Source: Flavobacterium anhuiense (GTDB lineage: Bacteria; Bacteroidota; Bacteroidia; Flavobacteriales; Flavobacteriaceae). Taken from it: a stretch of DNA of 64,000 nucleotides. The position numbers were made by a program, and so were the translations under genes. Shown here one piece after another: positions 58,652 to 64,000 of this stretch. The stretch is from positions 625,599 to 689,598 of the forward strand of contig NZ_FMVC01000002.1 in assembly GCF_900101855.1 (NCBI RefSeq), read 5' to 3'. Each line of letters begins with the position of its first letter. The stretch's first letter is position 1. The notes under the pieces are model-generated. The model worked only from the letters and a program-made list of their open reading frames with translations. It did no database searches and was not told the origin of the DNA.

Positions 58652-59224
58652 ATGGAAGATAAATATAATTTGCTAAAAGAACATATAGAGAAAGTCGTTC
58701 CCCTTACTGACGAAGAATTTGCATTTGTAAGAGAATGTTTTATTCACAAACAATATAAAAAATCTGAATGTATTTTTAAGGAGGGTGAAGACGTAAAATA
58801 TATATACTTTGTTTTGTCCGGTCTTATGAAGTTCTATTATACAGACAAGAATATCAAACAGCATATTGTTTCATTTGCAATGGAAGATTGGTGGGAAACC
58901 GATGTTTCGGCCTTTTATACGAGGGGGTATGCTTCATTTACTTTAGAATGTTTGGAAGACACTGAATTACTTTGTCTATCACTAGAAAATTTTGAAATGT
59001 TGTGTAATCATCTACAAAAGATAGAACGCTTTTTCCTTCGTAAATCAATTGCCGGTCATATCGGTTCTCAGCAACGGATTTTATCATTTTTAACCTTGGG
59101 GGCAAAAGAAAGATATGAGCAGCTGATAGCCCGAAATCCAGCTTTGGTACAACGAATTCCAAAATTACTGCTTGCTTCTTACCTTGGCGTGTCCAGGGAA
59201 ACCTTAAGCCGTCTGTTTTCTTGA
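58652..59224 (+). CDS. Crp/Fnr-family regulator
   Basis: 190 aa. A cyclic-nucleotide-binding-like barrel (FIHKQYKKSECIFKEGEDVKYIYFVLSGLMKFYYTDKNIKQHIVSFAMEDWWETD) without Fnr cysteines, then a C-terminal HTH (IPKLLLASYLGVSRETLSRLF) that ends abruptly after the recognition helix (SRLFS, then stop), a few residues short of most relatives. It lies 78 bases before a RidA-like gene, a combination frequent in this family. A TATATTTG box (58584-58591) may drive it. Confidence 0.87.
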   Translation: MEDKYNLLKEHIEKVVPLTDEEFAFVRECFIHKQYKKSECIFKEGEDVKYIYFVLSGLMKFYYTDKNIKQHIVSFAMEDWWETDVSAFYTRGYASFTLECLEDTELLCLSLENFEMLCNHLQKIERFFLRKSIAGHIGSQQRILSFLTLGAKERYEQLIARNPALVQRIPKLLLASYLGVSRETLSRLFS

Positions 59225-59301
59225 TTTTATTAATTGTGAGGTTTGTCACACGGGTGAATGAAAAAATATCTTGAGCTTTGTCTCATAATATTTTTATAGA
59301 A

Positions 59302-59691
59302 ATGGAAAAGAAAGTAATCAATCCTTGGAACTGGCAGGATGCCAGAAATTATGTGCAGGCAGTTGAAGTTAAACATGCAGATGCCACTTTATATGTGTCA
59401 GGCCAATGTGCCATTAGTGAAGACGGAATATCGAGCAATTCTGATATGAGGACGCAGATTATCCACACCATTGAAAATCTTGAAAAAGTTATTCGATCAA
59501 GTGGATATGAAGCTCGAAATCTCGTTCGTCTCAATATTTATACCATTGATTCTTCTGAATTATTTGAGAACTTCGATGTTATACAGCAGTGGCTCAGCAA
59601 AAATCAGGTACAGCAAACTAGTACAGTTTTGGAAGTCAAGTCTCTTTTTGAAACTTTAAAGGTAGAGTTTGAAGCGACTCTTGCCAGATAA
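59302..59691 (+). CDS. RidA (YjgF/YER057c/UK114) family protein
   Basis: 129 aa from ATG 59302. The family pattern is visible: ATLYVSGQCAISEDGISSNSDMRTQIIHTIENLEKVIRSSGYEARNLVRLNIYTIDSSELFENFDVIQQWL, with the strand R of RNLVRLNIY and a C-terminal KVEFEATLAR. RidA enzymes deaminate reactive imines/enamines; this one diverges near the conserved Arg105 position (QQTSTVLEVKSLF where P-A-R is usual), so a different substrate or loss of activity is possible. A perfect 11-bp terminator follows (59706-59739). Confidence 0.85.
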   Translation: MEKKVINPWNWQDARNYVQAVEVKHADATLYVSGQCAISEDGISSNSDMRTQIIHTIENLEKVIRSSGYEARNLVRLNIYTIDSSELFENFDVIQQWLSKNQVQQTSTVLEVKSLFETLKVEFEATLAR

Positions 59692-59705
59692 TTTCGGTAA
59701 GAGTT

Positions 59706-59739
59706 AAAAATGGCAATTATTTCACTATTTGCCATTTTT
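59706..59739 (+). terminator. terminator after the RidA-like gene
   Basis: An 11-bp perfect stem (AAAAATGGCAA/TTGCCATTTTT) followed by further T. Confidence 0.85.
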
Positions 59740-60329
59740 ATTTTTGTGATTTTTCGTGCTATTATAAATTAAAAACGCATTTTTTTTAATCAAAAAAAAG
59801 AACTATAACTAATTAAAAAGCAATACATTACACATTAAAACGTCACATTTTAAAGTTAATGGTAGAATTGTTGCGTAGTACATTAGAAAAAATTAGAAAC
59901 AGTATAAATGGGATGGGAAAATTTGTCCCTTTTTCTCCTAACTTTAAAACCCATAAATCTGGTGAGAGGCTTTCTTTTTTAATATTTTCAAGAAATCGAG
60001 AAATACAACAATCCCCTTCAAATTAAATAATTTGAAGGGGATTGTCTTTTACACGAATATCCAATATTTACAAAATTTCTCAAAAAGTTTCGCAATTTTT
60101 TTTGTGCGCTATTTTATTGCTCTATTAAAGATTATCGAATCACGATTCAAATATAGTAAGGTTTTAAAACTGCATCTTTAATTTTCATAGCTGCTAATCA
60201 GGTAGTTATACTTGAAGCCACAAGAATCATTTTAAATAACTTTGTGTAAATCAATATTTTAAACACTAAGAATACAAAAATATTAGCACTCAAAAACAAA
60301 ACACTATTTCTAACCAATATCACAAAAAA
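59740..60329. other. 590-bp AT-rich gap upstream of the MBL gene
   Basis: No gene recognised. It contains a long, strong hairpin at ~60008-60046 (CAATCCCCTTCAAATTA/TAATTTGAAGGGGATTG-type stem), a smaller dyad (GAATCACGATTC near 60136), and a promoter with TTG 60212-60214 and TAACTTTG 60237-60244 (22-nt spacer), giving an ~80-nt leader to the MBL gene. Confidence 0.5.
60212..60244 (+). promoter_or_regulatory. promoter of the ComEC-like MBL gene
   Basis: TTG 60212-60214, a 22-nt spacer, TAACTTTG 60237-60244 (full TAnnTTTG match). ATG 60330 lies 85 bases later. Confidence 0.55.
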
Positions 60330-61811
60330 ATGGATCAGAAAATTATCAATAACAAATATGGATTTGCCACGTTCCCTTCTGTAAAAATAATGGACTATGT
60401 TACAGACAAAAAAGGCAAAACAACATTTAAATGGGTAAAACACTTATTATTTGGAGATTGGATCGGTCTTCTAACAGGACCTGATGGTCTTCCTGTCTAC
60501 AAAGAACATAATAACAAACAATATGTCAAGGTTAGAGGAAGAAATCAAAGCGGCTGGATCAGACCTGAAGAAATACAGCCCAACAGAATACTAGAGGTTA
60601 ATTTTGTTGATGTCGGTCAAGGAGACGGCTGTCACGTAGTTACCCCCGAAGATCAGCATTACATTATAGATGCAGGTGCCTCTGATAATATGTTCCGCTT
60701 TTTAAAATGGAGATTCAATCTTAACAAACCTGGCAAGTTTCCACCTCCCATGGATATCATTATTTCACATTCAGATGAAGATCATTATGCTGGTTTCACC
60801 AAAATTTTCACACATGAAAAAGAAGGACGTAAAACCTTTACAATAAAAAAAGTATATCATAACTGCATGATCGAAAAAAGCGGAGAAGATCCATCTTCAC
60901 TCGGGACATTAATCTCTCATCAAGGTAAAGATTACATTACTGATCTTTGTGAATATAACTCAGACTTTCAAAACAGAGTAAGCTCTCCCACAGGACAAGG
61001 GAATTACATTAAAATGCTGTTAAAAACCACGGCAGATAAAATCGGGCTGCGTGCTGGACTAACTGCTCTTGGCAGTCAAAATACAGTTATGGAAATTTTA
61101 GGACCTGTTACGGAAAACATTCAAGGTAAAAGAGCTTTACAGGTTTTTAAAGACAATAAAGGCAAAACTAAAAATGGTCATTCTATTATTCTAAAACTTA
61201 AAATAGGCAAAGTCAAACTGCTCATTGGAGGAGATTTAAATGAACCCGCTGAAGATCATTTGATGAAACATTATACTGGAGCAGATATTCCAGCACTTCG
61301 AGCTGCACTTAAATCAGCCACTGCGGCCCAAAGACAGGATGCTGAAAATGCTCTTCGTGCCGCAATACTTCAAGCAAGGACAGTTTTTCAAACTGACATA
61401 GCCAAATCTTGCCATCATGGTTCATCTGACTTTACTAGCGAGTTTATGGATGCGCTAAACCCTATTGCCACCATTATTTCTAGTGGAGATGAAGAACCGC
61501 ACTGCCATCCGCGTCCAGATACGCTTGGAACCATTGGAAAGTATAGTCGTGGTTTAAGATCATTGATATTTTCAACAGAGCTTTCCAGATCTACACCAGA
61601 ATTTTTGCAAAGAACTCAAAACAAAACTTCTTCAGCCATACCAATAGACAAAGAGCGTTTAGTAACAGTTTACGGTATGATTAACGTGCGCACTGACGGT
61701 GAGAAAATAATAATTGCTCAAAAATTAGAAGCACCCTCAAACAGAGGCTCATGGGATATCCAAGAAATCTTATGGAATCAAGCCTTAAATGACTTTGAAT
61801 ATCAATTCTGA
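60330..61811 (+). CDS. stand-alone ComEC-like metallo-beta-lactamase-fold protein with SH3-like N-terminus
   Basis: 493 aa, no signal peptide or membrane helix. Residues ~40-85 resemble an SH3-type small barrel (GDWIGLLTGPDGLPVYKEHNNKQYVKVRGRNQSGWI). Residues ~90-400 form the MBL fold of the ComEC/Rec2 type: NFVDVGQGDG (92-100), IIDAGAS, SHSDEDH (H147, D149, D151, H152), GGDLN (D302) and SCHHGSSD (C361-H362-H363). An alanine-rich helix lies between (ALRAALKSATAAQRQ). ComEC itself has membrane channel domains that are absent here. Such soluble versions are metal nucleases/phosphodiesterases, sometimes in defence loci; the function here is open. Confidence 0.8.
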   Translation: MDQKIINNKYGFATFPSVKIMDYVTDKKGKTTFKWVKHLLFGDWIGLLTGPDGLPVYKEHNNKQYVKVRGRNQSGWIRPEEIQPNRILEVNFVDVGQGDGCHVVTPEDQHYIIDAGASDNMFRFLKWRFNLNKPGKFPPPMDIIISHSDEDHYAGFTKIFTHEKEGRKTFTIKKVYHNCMIEKSGEDPSSLGTLISHQGKDYITDLCEYNSDFQNRVSSPTGQGNYIKMLLKTTADKIGLRAGLTALGSQNTVMEILGPVTENIQGKRALQVFKDNKGKTKNGHSIILKLKIGKVKLLIGGDLNEPAEDHLMKHYTGADIPALRAALKSATAAQRQDAENALRAAILQARTVFQTDIAKSCHHGSSDFTSEFMDALNPIATIISSGDEEPHCHPRPDTLGTIGKYSRGLRSLIFSTELSRSTPEFLQRTQNKTSSAIPIDKERLVTVYGMINVRTDGEKIIIAQKLEAPSNRGSWDIQEILWNQALNDFEYQF

Positions 61812-61884
61812 CAATAGTTTTTATTTGGCTTGTATTCATCCGTTAATAATTCAAACTAGGATTTGAAATTACTTCTTAAAACAA

Positions 61885-61918
61885 AAAAGGATGAACTAAA
61901 CCTCATCCTTTTCTGTTT
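61885..61918. terminator. bidirectional terminator, MBL / ROK junction
   Basis: A 10-bp stem (AAAAGGATGA/TCATCCTTTT) with an 8-nt loop and A/T runs on both sides, between convergent genes. Confidence 0.85.
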
Positions 61919-62818
61919 TTAATCACATAGAAAACTGACCGCTCCTAATAAGGCAGCGATTTCATTGTCATTTGAAATTGAAATTTCGATTTTTAAACCA
62001 GATTCCTGAATTACTTTATCAAATGAAAACAGAAACAAATCACTTGCATTAGCAATTTTACCGCCAATAATAATATGGTCTGCTGCAAATTTTTTAATCC
62101 ACGGAATAACAACTTCGGCTAAATCCTCTCCCATTCTTTCAAATACCAAGATTGCTTGCTTATCTCCGTTTTTTGCTAGATTATAAAGTTCTAATCCATT
62201 ATTAAGATCTTTATTGCTCAAAGATTTATAATGCGACAAAAGACCTCTAACTGAAACATAATCTTCTGCAATTCCATCCCTATAAGGCAGGTTGTATATT
62301 TCTCCGTCAGTTGGAACAGAAGTTCCTGAGCTGATAGATGTTCCTTTATCAATAAAACAAGCTCCTAATCCTGTTCCTAATGTAACGGCCATTAATTTTT
62401 TAGAAAGATTTTCTTGTTGTTTAAAAACTTCTCCTTTTCCAAAGCAAACCGCATCATTTTCAAAAAGAACTGGAAAATCTGAAGGAAAATCAAGAGTTTC
62501 GAGAAGCAATTCTCTAATGTTCAATCCGTAAAAATGTTCGTATTTAGACTGATCTTTAATCCAGCAAATTCCGGTTTTATAATCAAATGGTCCAGGCATG
62601 CAAATAGCAATTCCTGTAATGTCATTAATCTTAGAATTTTCAATTGAGGTGCTGATTACTTTTTTCCAAATGTTCATAACCTCGTGTACTGGCCTATTCG
62701 AATCGAAGGATTCTTTACAGAGCGAAAAGTCAAGCACTTTCATCTCTGTTTTATTAATAACCGCAGCTGTAATATGCGTTCCTCCTATATCTAGCCCAAT
62801 GGCGTGTGATGTATTCAT
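61919..62818 (-). CDS. ROK-family sugar kinase, zinc-less variant
   Basis: 299 aa. The ROK N-terminal phosphate motif AIGLDIGGTHITAAV, the ATP/sugar-site VLFENDAVCFGKGE, TLGTGLGACFID and IIIGGKIA are clear. The usual zinc site (GHxxxxxxxxxCxCGxxGC) is missing: after DGEIYNLPYRDGIAEDYV no cysteines follow. Substrate preference (glucose, mannose, N-acetylmannosamine) cannot be settled; next to a GH125 alpha-mannosidase, a mannose-related role is likely. It starts 22 bases after the mannosidase stop. Confidence 0.85.
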   Translation of the reverse strand: MNTSHAIGLDIGGTHITAAVINKTEMKVLDFSLCKESFDSNRPVHEVMNIWKKVISTSIENSKINDITGIAICMPGPFDYKTGICWIKDQSKYEHFYGLNIRELLLETLDFPSDFPVLFENDAVCFGKGEVFKQQENLSKKLMAVTLGTGLGACFIDKGTSISSGTSVPTDGEIYNLPYRDGIAEDYVSVRGLLSHYKSLSNKDLNNGLELYNLAKNGDKQAILVFERMGEDLAEVVIPWIKKFAADHIIIGGKIANASDLFLFSFDKVIQESGLKIEISISNDNEIAALLGAVSFLCD

Positions 62819-62840
62819 TTTTAATTATTAAGCTTTAGTA

Positions 62841-64000
62841 CTAGATATTTTTATCTTTTAGAATTTGAGGAAAATGTATACTGGTATGTACAATCATTTC
62901 GCCAAATAATGTATTCGCCCAAGCAAACCATTTACGGGTAAATTTATTGACATCGTCTTTATGGAAAGATTCGTGCATAAATCCAGTATCTGCATTGGTT
63001 TTAATCAAATTACTGATACAAGCTTTTATTTCATTTTCGTCTACACTCGTAATGGCTCTCAAAACAATACTCATAGGCCAAATGGTATCAACTCCTGTGT
63101 GCGGACCTCCGATACCTTCTCCTGCTTTTCCTTTATAGAAAAACGGATTATTTTCAGACAATACCACTTTTCTTGTGTTAAGATATAAAGGATCATTTGG
63201 AGCAATCGCACCTAAATATGGCAATGATAATAAAGAAGGTACATTAGCATCGTCCATCATATGGAAACTGCCGTAACCGTTTACTTCAAAAGCAATGATT
63301 TTTCCGAATTTTGGATGATTGATAATTCCATGTTCTTTTAATCCGTTTTGAACCTCATCTCTTAATTTTGTGGCTTTCGCTACTAAATCATTATCTTTTA
63401 AAGCTGGAAGAGAGAAAATTTCAATCAGATAGCCTAATATTTCAATAGCGAACATATTGCTCGGAATCAGGTAACCGAATAAAGTAGAATCGTCGCTTGG
63501 TCGGAAAGTCGAAACGATTAATCCGCAAGGTTTTACGGGATAACCATAACCGCCTAACGGAACTCCATCTGTCGCCCAAGCCGTCTGACGCTGAAAACTA
63601 TAAGGACCGCCCTTGCCATCCATTCGCTGCTGTTCTTTAAAAGTCTGCAGAATCAAAAGCATGGCTTCTTTCCATTTGGTATCAAATAAGCTGATGTCTC
63701 CCGTTTCTTTCCAATATCCGTGCGCTAATCGAACTGGATAACACAAACTGTCAATTTCCCATTTTCTTTCATGAATTCCGGGTTGCATCTTGGTAAGATC
63801 GTTTTTCCACTCACTTTCCTTAGTGAAATCTTTATAAAAAGCATTCGCATACGGATCCAGCAAAATACATTTCGCTTGACGATTAATTACTCCTTTTACC
63901 AATTCTGCCAATTTTGGATCTTCTTTTACAAACGGAATATAAGGCCAGATCTGAGCTGTACTGTCTCTAAGCCACATGGCATCAATATCACCCGTAATTA
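62841..64000 (-). CDS. glycoside hydrolase family 125 (exo-alpha-1,6-mannosidase), partial
   Basis: The frame runs off the right edge (open to base 64000), so the N-terminus is outside the window. The visible 385 residues begin ITGDIDAMWLRDSTAQIWPYIPF and include the GH125 signature region (WEIDSLCYPVRLAHGYW, QTAWATDGVPLGGYGYPVKPCGLIVSTFRPSDD) and the C-terminal barrel helices (GGPHTGVDTIWPMSIVLRA). GH125 enzymes release terminal alpha-1,6-mannose by inversion without metal. It is followed by a ROK kinase in the same transcript, which would phosphorylate the released sugar. Confidence 0.9.
   Translation of the reverse strand, partial: ITGDIDAMWLRDSTAQIWPYIPFVKEDPKLAELVKGVINRQAKCILLDPYANAFYKDFTKESEWKNDLTKMQPGIHERKWEIDSLCYPVRLAHGYWKETGDISLFDTKWKEAMLLILQTFKEQQRMDGKGGPYSFQRQTAWATDGVPLGGYGYPVKPCGLIVSTFRPSDDSTLFGYLIPSNMFAIEILGYLIEIFSLPALKDNDLVAKATKLRDEVQNGLKEHGIINHPKFGKIIAFEVNGYGSFHMMDDANVPSLLSLPYLGAIAPNDPLYLNTRKVVLSENNPFFYKGKAGEGIGGPHTGVDTIWPMSIVLRAITSVDENEIKACISNLIKTNADTGFMHESFHKDDVNKFTRKWFAWANTLFGEMIVHTSIHFPQILKDKNI

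Noticed and set aside
59930..60060. Right-hand attachment site (repeat of tRNA-Ser 3' end)
   Set aside because: No copy of the GGGGTTCGAATCCC tRNA 3' segment was found between the tRNAs and the window end; the hairpin near 60008 is unrelated in sequence.

Overview
The window looks like a chromosome segment of a Flavobacterium-type Bacteroidota. The DNA is AT-rich, and many genes are preceded by the Bacteroidota housekeeping promoter (TTG or TTTG, 16-23 nt, TAnnTTTG). The proteins are typical of the group: DUF6952, a zinc-less RibBA, the Flavobacterium form of FtsK, LolA and an LptF/G-type permease, GH125 and DUF695. Intergenic gaps carry several families of short dispersed inverted repeats. 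Both ends are cut inside genes: gltD at the left and a GH125 mannosidase at the right.

Layout. 1-2646: end of gltD, then lysA with a textbook promoter. 2700-3400: a GIY-YIG nuclease gene inside near-perfect 52-bp inverted repeats. 3400-9282: small cytoplasmic, secreted and lipoprotein genes, one of them frameshifted (6201-6757). 9375-11764: an ArsR regulator with a double operator, two tandem AHSA1 proteins and an esterase. 11820-24485: mostly minus-strand housekeeping genes (comM, an oxidoreductase, dsbD-tilS, pabB, lipocalin, lpdA) around a plus-strand ammonium transporter and a DoxX-like protein. 24784-37499: an SseB-TPR protein, an Lrp regulator divergent from a methionine gamma-lyase-type enzyme, DUF695, an amino-acid permease, a Tat-exported oxidoreductase, a large FAD/Fe-S dehydrogenase and MscS. 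37500-39400: a likely structured repeat, a decayed LRR lipoprotein and a curious pair of overlapping small ORFs with duplicated leaders.

39648-46481 is a coherent block: anmK, a GHL10 secreted glycosidase, an AmpG-like permease, a TPR protein, a GNAT enzyme and a NagZ-like GH3. I read it as murein turnover and recycling. 46605-49012 holds thiol peroxide defence (2-Cys peroxiredoxin, thioredoxin, DUF6952, Tpx). 49026-55577 is a tight envelope and vitamin operon (dgkA, ftsK, lolA, lptF/G, ribBA, thioesterase). Two identical tandem tRNA-Ser(UGA) genes follow. Beyond them, 56100-61811 looks accessory: SDR, AraC, Crp/Fnr, RidA-like and a solitary ComEC-like metallo-beta-lactamase-fold protein with an SH3-like N-terminus. 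The right edge has a ROK sugar kinase and a GH125 alpha-mannosidase in one transcription unit.

The most novel candidates are the GIY-YIG gene with terminal inverted repeats (a possible minimal mobile unit), the paired REP-like palindrome elements, and the stand-alone SH3-MBL protein beside the tRNA-Ser pair. No rRNA, CRISPR array, complete insertion sequence, integrase or riboswitch was recognised.
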